From positions 1 through 9,341 of the forward strand of contig JANWZY010000106.1 in assembly GCA_025061935.1 (NCBI GenBank): a stretch of DNA of 9,341 nucleotides, given 5' to 3'. Each line of letters begins with the position of its first letter. Within the stretch, counting starts at the first letter, position 1. This DNA is from Verrucomicrobiia bacterium. Its GTDB lineage: Bacteria > Verrucomicrobiota > Verrucomicrobiia > Limisphaerales > DTLC01. The position numbers and the translations under genes were made by a program. The notes under the pieces were generated by a model, which did no database searches, was not told where the DNA came from, and saw nothing but the letters and a program-made list of their open reading frames with translations. Shown here one piece after another: positions 1-6,739 of this stretch.

Positions 1-375
1 GAACAGCTCCGAGGCGCGCCGGGCCTCTGCGCGTGCGAACTCGAGCTGCGCAAGTTGCGCTTCCCATTCGGCCCTTGCCACTGCGATCTCTTCCGCGCGC
101 GGGCCGGCCTCTAGTTCAGCCAGTACCGCTGCAGCGCGGTCGCGCCGCGCACGCAGCTCGGCCGCATCTAGCTCGACAATTACCTGGCCATTGGTTAGCC
201 ACTGCCCCTCATCCGCTAGAATTTTCTCAACCCGGCCACCGTACCGTGATGCCAGACGTGCTTCATCGGTCTCGATGGTGCCGGAGACGCGTGGAATCTG
301 GACAATCCGACTGCATCCGCTCAAAAGGACTAGGAGGCCGACGATGCCGAGTCTGGCTAGTCCGAGTGTTCGCAC
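1..375 (-). CDS. HlyD/AcrA-family membrane-fusion lipoprotein, N-terminal part
   Basis: This is probably the periplasmic adaptor of a tripartite efflux pump or of an ABC exporter. The reading frame runs off the window start, so only about 125 residues are visible. Residues 1-21 form a lipoprotein signal ending in LLSGC, with Cys21 as the predicted lipidated residue. A biotinyl-lipoyl-like half follows (VSGTIETDEARLASRYGGRV, then GQWLTNGQVIVELD at about 57-70). From about residue 71 a charged, Ala/Glu/Arg-rich stretch containing GPRAEEI looks like the first arm of the alpha-helical hairpin. The chosen start is GTG at 375; in-frame TTG at 384 and GTG at 423 are alternatives, and none has a clear ribosome binding site. 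It lies 93 bp after rhaB on the same strand with no T-tracted terminator between, so some read-through is possible, but nothing links its function to rhamnose. The partner pump genes would lie outside the window. Confidence 0.85.
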   Translation of the reverse strand, partial: MRTLGLARLGIVGLLVLLSGCSRIVQIPRVSGTIETDEARLASRYGGRVEKILADEGQWLTNGQVIVELDAAELRARRDRAAAVLAELEAGPRAEEIAVARAEWEAQLAQLEFARAEARRASELF

Positions 376-468
376 CGGCGGCAACTTATCAGAACTGTGC
401 GGATCCGTCCAATCGCGCAGCACGGCCAGAGGTTGGCACCGGCACAACCCGTTGATGCCAAGGGCGGC

Positions 469-1968
469 CTAGCCCGCTGGTGCGCAAATCTTGACAAACC
501 GTTCGTATGCCGCGCGCCATGTCGGGATCAATTTTTGCTCAGGCTCGAACTCGCGGACATCGAACGATTTTCGGACTACTTGGCGCAGCTCCGCCAGGGA
601 GCCGATCTCGCCCGAAGCCATTGCCTGAACCAGTACGTTACCGAGCGCTGTGGCCTCGACAGGGCCGGCTAACACGGGCCGCTCGCACGCAGTCGCGGCA
701 AACTGGTTTAGCAAGTCGTTTTGTGAACCGCCGCCCACAATGTGGATTACGTCGATCCTGTTGCCAGTTAGCTCCTGTAGGTAGAGCAGCACCATTCGAT
801 ACTTGAGCGCGAGACTTTCAAGCGCGCAGCGCACAAGTTCGCCTTCGGTTTGGGGCACTGGTTGGCCGGTTTTACGGCAGAACGCCTGGATGGCAGCCGG
901 CATGTCGGGGGGATTGAAAAATGACGGATCGTCCGGATTTACCAATGAGCGCAGTGCCGGGGCTTTGGCCGCTAGCCGGACGAGCTGCGCGTAGTCGTAC
1001 TTGGCACCACGCACATCGAATGCGCGCCGGCATTGCTGGACGAGCCAAAGGCCCATAATGTTTTTTAGAAGCCGATACGTGTGGTTGACCCCGCCTTCGT
1101 TTGTGAAATTAAGTTCGAGCGCGCGCTTGGACAAATTTGCCTTTGGCGCCTCGACGCCCATTAGCGACCAGGTACCCGAGCTTAGGTACGCCCAATTTGT
1201 CTTTCCCGTATTCGTTGTCGGTACGCCTGCAACCGCCGCTGCGGTGTCATGCGACGGTGGCGCAATAACTTTCGCGCCTTTGAGGCCGGTTTGGCTTGCG
1301 ACAGACTCGCGTAGCGCGCCCAATTCGGTGCCTGGCGGTACGAGCTTGGGCAAGAAATGGGTTGGCAACCGGAATTTCTTGAGCAATGCGTATGACCAGT
1401 TGCGCCTTGTCGGATGCAAAAACTGCGATGTCGAGGCAATTGTGAACTCGGCGGCGCGCGAGCCGCATAGGCACCAGTGGAAAAAGTCGGGCATGAACAA
1501 CAGGCAATCTGCTGTTTCAAGCAGTTCTGGCGCGTGCTCGTACAACGCGATCAGTTGGTAAAGCGAATTCAGTTCCATGAATTGGATACCGGTCTGCGCA
1601 AAAATTTCCGCGCGTGGCACTTTTTTGAATGCGCGCTCAAGCGCGCCGCGTGTGCGGCTATCCCGGTAATGATACGGGAGCCCTAATATTTCGTCGTGCT
1701 TGCTCAGGAGCACAAAGTCCACGCCCCAGGTATCGGTGCCGACCGAGACCACAGCACTGCCAAACCTTTTTGCGGCCGCACTCAGCCCGGTCTGGATTTC
1801 GGACCACAGCTTGAGCACGTCCCAACGCATCGAGTCGGCAATATAGACCGGCCCGTTTGCGAACCTGTGCAGTTCTTCGAGCTTGATCTTTTTGCCGTCC
1901 CAAACGCCTGCGATCACACGACCGCTTTCGGCACCCAGATCGATCCCGAGATAGACTTTTGCTTTCAT
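469..1968 (-). CDS. rhaB: L-rhamnulokinase RhaB
   Basis: This cytoplasmic enzyme phosphorylates L-rhamnulose with ATP to L-rhamnulose 1-phosphate, the second intracellular step of the phosphorylating rhamnose pathway. The 499-residue product is a full-length FGGY-family sugar kinase, close in size to E. coli RhaB. It opens with the nucleotide-binding motif DLGAESGR (residues 10-17), followed by DTWGVDFVLL (79-88), YRDSRT (101-106), the SHDTA motif (239-243, with Asp241 the likely catalytic base), YLSSGTWSLMG (261-271), NIMGLWL (303-309) and the C-terminal GGGSQN plus AGPVEATALGN (412-417 and 434-444). Many of these blocks match remembered E. coli RhaB closely, which separates it from xylulo-, fuculo- and glycerol kinases. 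Start is ATG, 37 bp after the rhaM stop, with no evident Shine-Dalgarno sequence. It is the last gene of the rha operon. Confidence 0.97.
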   Translation of the reverse strand: MKAKVYLGIDLGAESGRVIAGVWDGKKIKLEELHRFANGPVYIADSMRWDVLKLWSEIQTGLSAAAKRFGSAVVSVGTDTWGVDFVLLSKHDEILGLPYHYRDSRTRGALERAFKKVPRAEIFAQTGIQFMELNSLYQLIALYEHAPELLETADCLLFMPDFFHWCLCGSRAAEFTIASTSQFLHPTRRNWSYALLKKFRLPTHFLPKLVPPGTELGALRESVASQTGLKGAKVIAPPSHDTAAAVAGVPTTNTGKTNWAYLSSGTWSLMGVEAPKANLSKRALELNFTNEGGVNHTYRLLKNIMGLWLVQQCRRAFDVRGAKYDYAQLVRLAAKAPALRSLVNPDDPSFFNPPDMPAAIQAFCRKTGQPVPQTEGELVRCALESLALKYRMVLLYLQELTGNRIDVIHIVGGGSQNDLLNQFAATACERPVLAGPVEATALGNVLVQAMASGEIGSLAELRQVVRKSFDVREFEPEQKLIPTWRAAYERFVKICAPAG

Positions 1969-2005
1969 ACGGTCTTGGTCTGTTGTTGACTTACGGCCAA
2001 TGGTC

Positions 2006-2320
2006 TTAATCCAGGTGAAAAACTTCCTTCAGTGGGCGTGTCACTGGTGAATTGTCCGGATTTGTCTCCATCAGTGGGGCCATGTATTCCCACCACTTGC
2101 GCATAATCGGGGAGGCAGGTAACCGGGCCGCTGTGTTGTTTTCAGTTAACTTTTGCACGGCGAATAATGTCAGCGTGTGCTCGTCCAAGAAAATCGAGTA
2201 GTCGGATATGCCCGCTGCGCGCAACTCTGCGGCCAATTCGGGCCAGATATTGTCATGGCGGCGCTTGTATTCATCCACGCAGCCGGGCTTGAGCTTCATG
2301 ATGAATGCGTTCCTGATCAC
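2006..2320 (-). CDS. rhaM: L-rhamnose mutarotase RhaM
   Basis: This small cytoplasmic enzyme interconverts alpha- and beta-L-rhamnose, supplying the anomer used by the isomerase. The product of 104 residues has exactly the length of E. coli RhaM and shares its layout. Its N-terminus begins IRNAFIMKLKPG, then EYKRRHDNIWPEL (residues 17-29), in which Tyr18 and His22 match the known active-site positions, then KWWEYM (75-80) and the family C-terminus NPDNSPV...EVFHLD. I chose the GTG start at 2320 because it reproduces the family N-terminus. The open frame extends upstream to 2470, but that stretch overlaps the small membrane-protein gene and encodes nothing RhaM-like. No clear ribosome binding site is seen, so coupling to the upstream gene, 16 bp away, is likely. 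Confidence 0.95.
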   Translation of the reverse strand: MIRNAFIMKLKPGCVDEYKRRHDNIWPELAAELRAAGISDYSIFLDEHTLTLFAVQKLTENNTAARLPASPIMRKWWEYMAPLMETNPDNSPVTRPLKEVFHLD

Positions 2321-2336
2321 GGGGCGGAGTTTAAAG

Positions 2337-2510
2337 TTAGGTTGTTTTGTGTTCCATCCAAATCGGCGCCGTGACGAACCACAGCACCGTGGCAGCAAGC
2401 ATCCACTGCTGTGCTGTCCCCAAATCAAGCCTATCCGCAAAAAACAGAACCGGCGGCCCGATTGTTCCAATTAACGCAATGGCAGAGAGAGCCTGTGCAA
2501 TGCGTTTCAT
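2337..2510 (-). CDS. Small two-helix membrane protein (57 aa) coupled to the NCS1 permease
   Basis: I do not recognise a named family. The predicted 57-residue product starts MKRIAQALSAIALIG, with a hydrophobic segment at about residues 4-25, a short charged loop (ADRLDLGTAQQ, 25-35) and a second hydrophobic segment at about 36-52, ending in EHKTT. It probably sits in the inner membrane as a helical hairpin. Its ATG overlaps the TGA of the upstream permease as ATGA, so translation is very likely coupled, and only 16 bp separate it from rhaM. This placement suggests an accessory subunit or stabiliser of the permease, but that is inference. The frame remains open far upstream inside the permease gene; that extension is an antiphase shadow with no membrane-protein character. 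Confidence 0.75.
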   Translation of the reverse strand: MKRIAQALSAIALIGTIGPPVLFFADRLDLGTAQQWMLAATVLWFVTAPIWMEHKTT

Positions 2511-3922
2511 TTGTTTAATTCGGGTGATGTTTGCGTCCGGAACCAGCGCCCTTGAATAATGGCGCTCAGGCCGATGTACACCAGGACTGTAACGAACCAA
2601 CAGGGTAAACTCACGAAATAAATCTGCACGCCGCCGCGCAGCACCAGCCATGTGCCTACTGCTATGCTAGCCAGCCACGCAGCGCCTGCTGCCCAGTTAA
2701 TTGACCGGCCGGTCGCTTCAGCGAAATTGCTGCGCAGGCCGAGCCGTGGCAAAACCCAAAAGTCAACGAAGATGACCGCCCCCATTGGCATGAGTATCAT
2801 GCCCCAGAGCGCTACGAAGTCCAACAGCCGCATGGTCACGATCGGGAAAATCGCCGTCAGGCTCGCAATTAACCCAATCACAAGTGTGACCTTGAATCGC
2901 GACCATGCCGGATGCAGTGATTGGAAGGCTAGCCCGGCGCGGTAAAGGGTAGGGTTCGCGGTCGTCCACCCGGCTATTACAACGCACAACAGGCCTGCAA
3001 GGCCGCACGCGCGGTACGCAAGCGGCCCGGGCAAGACGGCCGTGTTCGACGGGTCGTGCTTGAGCTGCACTGCGTACAAAATCGAGGCGGCGATCCAGGC
3101 CATAAAATGACCGAGATACATTCCTGCGGCTGAACTGAGCGCGTACCAAGGTTTTTTGGCGAACCGTAGAATTGAGAGGTCCGCCATGCCGATATGCCAC
3201 GCCATGTTGCAAAACCACGCGAAAAACACTACATGCCAAAAGGTGAATTTAACCCGGCCAGCCAACGGCTCGCCCCCTTTCCAAATTTCGTTAGATGCGA
3301 CGTGCCAGAAATCACCCAGCCGCGTCAGGCCCATCTCACGTAAGCCAATTATGCCGAATGCGAGGAACATCAGCACAAGCCACGGCGCAGCGAAATTTGC
3401 GAACCGTGCAACAAACTTGTAACCATACGCGGCCACCACAGAAAACAGCACGCCGGTTACCAGCACGGCTACGACCCAGCCGACGCTGGTGGGCAGAGTG
3501 TCAGTTAACTCGGGCATGGAAAACTTGAAGAACACACCCCACGCAGTTGCGGACACGGTGATCATCGCGCCAGCAAGCACGGTGAACATCGTGCCATTTA
3601 CGAAGTTGTAGGCGCTGACAAGCTTGCGTCCGCAGATTTTTTCCAGTTGGTAATACATGGTGAGCCGGGCGCGCGTTGCAATCGGCGCGGTGAAAAACGT
3701 CCAGCTCAATACCGCAAGCAAGTTCCCGACAAGCAGCCCCCCGATGAAATCGAACGCGCTGACTCCAGCCGCCAAGAACAACGGCCCGATCATGATTTCA
3801 GTGCCCGCTACGTGCTCGCCTGCGAACTGGCCCACATAGCTTTTTAGGCCCAGCAACGCGCGCTCGGGTACTGGCTCGCGCTCGTATTCCTGAACCGGAT
3901 CGCGTTGGTCAGCTCCTGCCAT
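2507..3922 (-). CDS. NCS1-family (cytosine permease-like) transporter in the rha operon
   Basis: This inner-membrane secondary transporter resembles the nucleobase:cation symporter-1 family, whose known members carry cytosine, allantoin, uracil, hydantoins or thiamine. The 471-residue product has about twelve hydrophobic segments. A short hydrophilic N-terminus (EREPVPERALLGLKSY) is followed by TM1 with GTEIMIGPLFLAAG (residues 40-53), then GAMITVSATAWG (118-129), RFANFAAPWLVLM (173-185), NMAWHIGMADLSILRFAKKP (239-258, resembling the ADY-R-A-K block of CodB-like proteins) and GWTTANPTLYRAGLAF (318-333). I chose ATG at 3922; an in-frame TTG at 3934 is the alternative, and neither has a good ribosome binding site. 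It follows rhaT by about 110 bp and overlaps the small membrane-protein gene by 4 bp. Its substrate cannot be told from sequence. Operon position suggests rhamnose or a related compound, but NCS1 proteins are not established rhamnose carriers. Confidence 0.88.
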   Translation of the reverse strand: MAGADQRDPVQEYEREPVPERALLGLKSYVGQFAGEHVAGTEIMIGPLFLAAGVSAFDFIGGLLVGNLLAVLSWTFFTAPIATRARLTMYYQLEKICGRKLVSAYNFVNGTMFTVLAGAMITVSATAWGVFFKFSMPELTDTLPTSVGWVVAVLVTGVLFSVVAAYGYKFVARFANFAAPWLVLMFLAFGIIGLREMGLTRLGDFWHVASNEIWKGGEPLAGRVKFTFWHVVFFAWFCNMAWHIGMADLSILRFAKKPWYALSSAAGMYLGHFMAWIAASILYAVQLKHDPSNTAVLPGPLAYRACGLAGLLCVVIAGWTTANPTLYRAGLAFQSLHPAWSRFKVTLVIGLIASLTAIFPIVTMRLLDFVALWGMILMPMGAVIFVDFWVLPRLGLRSNFAEATGRSINWAAGAAWLASIAVGTWLVLRGGVQIYFVSLPCWFVTVLVYIGLSAIIQGRWFRTQTSPELNK

Positions 3923-3951
3923 TTGTATGCGCAAGGATTTCTGTCTGCGCC

Positions 3952-3975
3952 AGCACTGTTCACAAGGCCGGTGCT
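3952..3975. other. Weak stem-loop in the rhaT-NCS1 intergenic gap
   Basis: AGCACTG (3952-3958) can pair with CGGTGCT (3969-3975), giving a 7-bp stem with one G-T wobble and a 10-nt loop. It lies in the 110-bp gap between rhaT and the permease gene, the largest gap inside the operon. No T-run follows it on the minus strand, so it is not a standard intrinsic terminator. It could be an mRNA-processing or stabilising hairpin that sets different levels of the two transporters, or it could be chance. Confidence 0.25.
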
Positions 3976-4032
3976 CGCGATGCTAAAATTTGCCGAGAAA
4001 ACACACTGTTAGGTGTCCGGGCATGACTGAGC

Positions 4033-5217
4033 TTAGCCATGCGCAGCTTCAGTCGAGTGGATACCAGCAGGAATCGTTGCAGCAGCATTTTGGGCGGGTT
4101 TCTGTTGGGCCAACTTACCGCTGTAGCCCGCGATCACAGCCGAAACGATTAAAAGCGCTAGGCCCGCAGCAAGTCTCGTACGGGTGCGCGCACTGGTGCT
4201 GCGCCACTCCCCGAGCAGAATGCCGAGCAGCGTACTGAACAGGATCGCGCTGGCCATCAATACTGCCCAACCGATGTATGCAATAGCGCCCATTTTAGGT
4301 TCGCCGGTCTTGAAGCAGATAAACTGCGAGCACCAAATCGCACCGGCCAGCCCGGCAAAACCTATGTTTGCCAAAATCGGCGCGTCCTTTTTAGTGTAAT
4401 CGGCCAGTGACTTGTTCTTCACGTTCAGGTATAGGCACCAGGCGCCGTTTACAACGAACCCACCGAGCAGCACGACCACGAGCACAGGCATGCCTTTCCA
4501 TGTGTTCGAAGTAATGGGGGCCGTCGTGAGTGCCAGTTGCTCGATTGCGCCCCCGCCTTGGAGCCCGAAACTCATTGCCGAGCTCATCAAGCCCGAAAAG
4601 ATGGCCACGGTTATACCCTTTTTGAAGTTAAACTCGGCTACGGCTTTCTTCTTAATCTCCTCTGGCAATTCTCGTTCCTTCGACATACCGGCCATGCCAA
4701 CCAGCACGATGCCAGCCAGCGACACCAGCGCAGCCAGGAGCGAGACCTGGCCGGCCGGCGTCTGGAACAGTGTGTCGAACTGACCTTTGAGTATCGGGGG
4801 GATAATCGTTCCTGCCGCGGAACATAACCCGCAACCGATGGCCAGGCCCAAGCCCACGCCGAGGTAACGGATCATCAATCCCCACGTGAGTCCGCCTACG
4901 CCCCAGGCAGCACCGCAGGCGAAGCAATACGCAATAGTCCTGCCCGGGGATTTGCTAAGTACCGTCAGCACGTTGGGCGAGGTAGCAAAGGCAAGAATCC
5001 ACGGCACCACCACCAGGCCAAACACTGCGTAGATGAGCCAATAGCTTTCCCACGCCCAGTTTTTTACCCTTTTGAATGGAAGGTAAAAAACGGCACCTGC
5101 GAGGCCGCCCAGCGCGAAAATTAATATCCCAAGTGCGGGATTGGCTGCGGGTGCAGCCGCACCAGTTGCCGCTTGTACGGCGACGGTAACCTGCTCGACC
5201 GCTTGAGTCGGTTCCAT
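4033..5217 (-). CDS. rhaT: L-rhamnose/proton symporter RhaT
   Basis: This inner-membrane permease takes up L-rhamnose with protons. The 394-residue product shows the family pattern: FYLPFKRVKNWAWESYW (residues 44-60), GAAWGVGGLTWGLMIRYLGVG (102-122), AGTIIPPILKGQFDTL (135-150), EFNFKKGI (195-202), GLMSSAMSFGLQ (209-220) and the terminal LLGEWR (334-339) before the last helix. About ten membrane segments are expected. It is some 50 residues longer than E. coli RhaT: an Ala/Val-rich N-terminal lead of about 25 residues and a hydrophilic tail after residue 367 that is not predicted to cross the membrane. Start ATG at 5217 lies 27 bp after the rhaA stop and has the best ribosome binding site of the operon. 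Confidence 0.95.
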   Translation of the reverse strand: MEPTQAVEQVTVAVQAATGAAAPAANPALGILIFALGGLAGAVFYLPFKRVKNWAWESYWLIYAVFGLVVVPWILAFATSPNVLTVLSKSPGRTIAYCFACGAAWGVGGLTWGLMIRYLGVGLGLAIGCGLCSAAGTIIPPILKGQFDTLFQTPAGQVSLLAALVSLAGIVLVGMAGMSKERELPEEIKKKAVAEFNFKKGITVAIFSGLMSSAMSFGLQGGGAIEQLALTTAPITSNTWKGMPVLVVVLLGGFVVNGAWCLYLNVKNKSLADYTKKDAPILANIGFAGLAGAIWCSQFICFKTGEPKMGAIAYIGWAVLMASAILFSTLLGILLGEWRSTSARTRTRLAAGLALLIVSAVIAGYSGKLAQQKPAQNAAATIPAGIHSTEAAHG

Positions 5218-5226
5218 ACGAGTGTT

Positions 5227-5230
5227 TCCT
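5227..5230 (-). promoter_or_regulatory. Ribosome binding site of rhaT
   Basis: On the minus strand AGGA stands 9 nt upstream of the rhaT ATG. It is the only clear Shine-Dalgarno match among the rha genes and supports the long-N-terminus start of rhaT. Confidence 0.6.
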
Positions 5231-5244
5231 GGTTGAATTACGTT

Positions 5245-6516
5245 TTACTTACGCTTCGATAGCACGTCTTTCTCGTACCTTTTGACTTCAGCGAGCCAAG
5301 CGTCCCCGACTGGAACGCCCATCGTTTCGCAGTAATAGTCCCAGACCGCGCCGAACGGGAGCGTCTTCGCCTCTTCCATTAATGCTAGGCGTGCAGTGAA
5401 ATCGCCGTTTGCTTCCGCCTCCCTGAGCTTTTCAATCGGTGCAACCAGCGCTAGCAATAAAGCCTTGATCATGTTGCGCGTGCCAATGACCCAGGCTGCG
5501 ACGCGGTTGATGCTTGCGTCGAAATAATCCAGGCCAATTCTGACCCTGCCGAGATACCCGTTCCACACGATTTCCTGCGCAATTGCTTGCAGATCGTCCG
5601 TGAGCGTTACAACGTGGTCGCTGTCCCATCGAATACCCCTGCTCACGTGCAGCGCGATTTCGGGCAGGTACATCAAGCACGCAGAAATCTTGTCAGCAAT
5701 TGTCTCCGTTGGATGGAAATGCCCAGCGTCAAGCGTGAGCAAAATCTGCCGGCTAACTGCGTAGCCCAGGTAAAACTCGTGCGACCCGACCACGTAGCTT
5801 TCGGAGCCGATGCCGAACAGTTTGCCCTCGACGGAATCCACATTATACCGCTTGTCAATTTTCTTCTTGAAGATTTCGTCCAGCGATTCGAGCAACCGCT
5901 CGCGGGGGCCGCGCCGGTCAGCGGGCGTGTCTTTCATCCCATCCGGTATCCACAGGTTCGTAAGACAGGTTTTGCCTAGCGCTTTACCGAATTCGGCGCC
6001 GATCTCGCGGCAGCGGATGCCGTGCTCGATCCAAAACTTGCGTATCGCCTTGTCCGGGTGAGACAGGGTCAACCCATCCGCAGCTTTTGGATGCGAAAAG
6101 TACGTCTGGTTAAAGTCCAGCGCGATGCCGAGCTGTTTGGCCCAAGCGATCCAGTTTTTGAACTGTTCGACGCTCAGCTCGTTGCGGTCAACCTTTTTGC
6201 CGCTCATTTCCGCATAACAGGCGTGGATGTTGAACCTATGGGTGCCCGGGATTAGCGACAGCGCTTTCTGGAAATCCATGCGTAATTCGTCCGGAGTCCG
6301 CGCTTTCCCAGGGTAGTTCCCGGTTACAGCCAAGCCGCCGCCCAGTTCCTGGCCTAGATTTTCAAATCCGCCGACGTCGTCGCCTTGCCAACAGTGGATC
6401 GAGATTGAAATGCCGGCTAGCGTCTTAAGGGCTTTGTCTGTATCAACACCGATTGCGGCGTAACGTTCTTTCGCCAATTGGTATGCCTGTTCAATCTTCT
6501 TCTTTAGTGTGGCCAT
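5245..6516 (-). CDS. rhaA: L-rhamnose isomerase RhaA
   Basis: This cytoplasmic, metal-dependent aldose-ketose isomerase converts L-rhamnose to L-rhamnulose, the first step of catabolism. The 423-residue product nearly equals E. coli RhaA (419) and aligns from end to end by eye: SIHCWQGDDVGGFEN (residues 39-53), TGNYPGKAR (65-73), FSHPKAADG (140-148), WIPDGMKD (189-196), KLFGIGSESYVVGSHEFYLG (232-251), LDAGHFHPTE (262-271), HVSRGIRWDSDHVV (290-303) and LDYFDASINRVAAWVIGTRN (329-348). The Asp and His residues in the last three blocks are the metal- and substrate-binding positions of the family. It is therefore the classical E. coli-type enzyme and not the shorter RhaI type of Pseudomonas. Start is ATG at 6516; it is the first gene of the operon, and a divergent control region lies upstream. 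Confidence 0.98.
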   Translation of the reverse strand: MATLKKKIEQAYQLAKERYAAIGVDTDKALKTLAGISISIHCWQGDDVGGFENLGQELGGGLAVTGNYPGKARTPDELRMDFQKALSLIPGTHRFNIHACYAEMSGKKVDRNELSVEQFKNWIAWAKQLGIALDFNQTYFSHPKAADGLTLSHPDKAIRKFWIEHGIRCREIGAEFGKALGKTCLTNLWIPDGMKDTPADRRGPRERLLESLDEIFKKKIDKRYNVDSVEGKLFGIGSESYVVGSHEFYLGYAVSRQILLTLDAGHFHPTETIADKISACLMYLPEIALHVSRGIRWDSDHVVTLTDDLQAIAQEIVWNGYLGRVRIGLDYFDASINRVAAWVIGTRNMIKALLLALVAPIEKLREAEANGDFTARLALMEEAKTLPFGAVWDYYCETMGVPVGDAWLAEVKRYEKDVLSKRK

Positions 6517-6557
6517 GGTTATACGGGTTGTAGGTTAACGTGCTCGTTTTTCGCAGG

Positions 6558-6585
6558 ATGTTAAATTTAGCGCAGTTCGAGTCAA
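6558..6585 (-). promoter_or_regulatory. Candidate sigma-70 promoter of the rha operon
   Basis: Reading the minus strand, TTGACT (6585-6580, five of six matches to the -35 consensus) is followed after 16 bp by TAACAT (6563-6558, four of six matches to the -10 box). Transcription would start near 6551, leaving a leader of about 35 nt before the rhaA ATG. There is no other comparably good pair in this gap on this strand. The call is by eye only. Confidence 0.5.
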
Positions 6586-6595
6586 GGCGCGTGTA

Positions 6596-6634
6596 GGCAA
6601 AAATACGGATGCGTACTCGGCAAAAAAAGTTTGC
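6596..6634. promoter_or_regulatory. Candidate operator cluster between the divergent promoters
   Basis: Between the two -35 boxes lie an inverted repeat TACG-GATG-CGTA (6604-6615), a second inverted repeat GCAAA-5nt-TTTGC (6620-6634), and a direct repeat of GGCAAAAA starting at 6596 and again at 6619 (23-bp period). Relative to the predicted rhaA start site these lie at about -50 to -83, a usual place for an AraC- or LacI-type regulator. No regulator gene is in the window, so the binding protein is unknown. The elements are short, and chance occurrence is possible. Confidence 0.35.
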
Positions 6635-6643
6635 GCATACGGC

Positions 6644-6672
6644 TTGACCGGCACAGAACCACATCGCATACT
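6644..6672 (+). promoter_or_regulatory. Candidate sigma-70 promoter of rpoD
   Basis: TTGACC (6644-6649, five of six matches) and CATACT (6667-6672, four of six) are separated by the optimal 17 bp. Transcription would start near 6679, giving a leader of about 60 nt before ATG 6740. An A-rich stretch (6622-6628) lies just upstream, roughly where an UP-like element would act. The TTG of this -35 box is also the first possible start codon of the open rpoD frame, so the promoter argues against that longer translation. Confidence 0.5.
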
Positions 6673-6739
6673 GCGCGGCGTTGTTGCCCTGGATTGGTCC
6701 GGCAACGAGGAGCAACGTCCAACGGCCGAGAAGCGAAGT

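Noticed and set aside
431..449. Inverted repeat GGTTG...CAACC after rhaB as an intrinsic terminator
   Set aside because: The stem is only 5 bp with a 9-nt loop, and no T-run follows on the minus strand.
33..455. A 140-codon plus-strand open frame over the first gene
   Set aside because: The opposite strand gives a signal peptide, lipobox and adaptor domain in order; the plus frame is Arg/Pro-rich with no domain pattern.
376..471. Possible read-through fusion: the frame after the rhaB TAG stays open into the HlyD-like gene
   Set aside because: The in-frame stretch has no protein-like character and the adaptor has its own signal peptide start, so shared frame is most simply coincidence.
1001..1561. 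A 186-codon plus-strand open frame inside rhaB
   Set aside because: It lies fully antisense to a clearly coding rhaB and its translation shows no family motif; it is a shadow of GC-rich codon structure.
2321..2470. Upstream extension of rhaM to a 154-residue protein
   Set aside because: The extension overlaps the small membrane-protein gene, and the GTG at 2320 gives exactly the RhaM family length and N-terminus.
6707..6712. GAGGAG as the rpoD ribosome binding site
   Set aside because: It is 27 nt before ATG 6740 with no start codon at a useful distance; the weaker GAGAAG 6 nt before the ATG is better placed.
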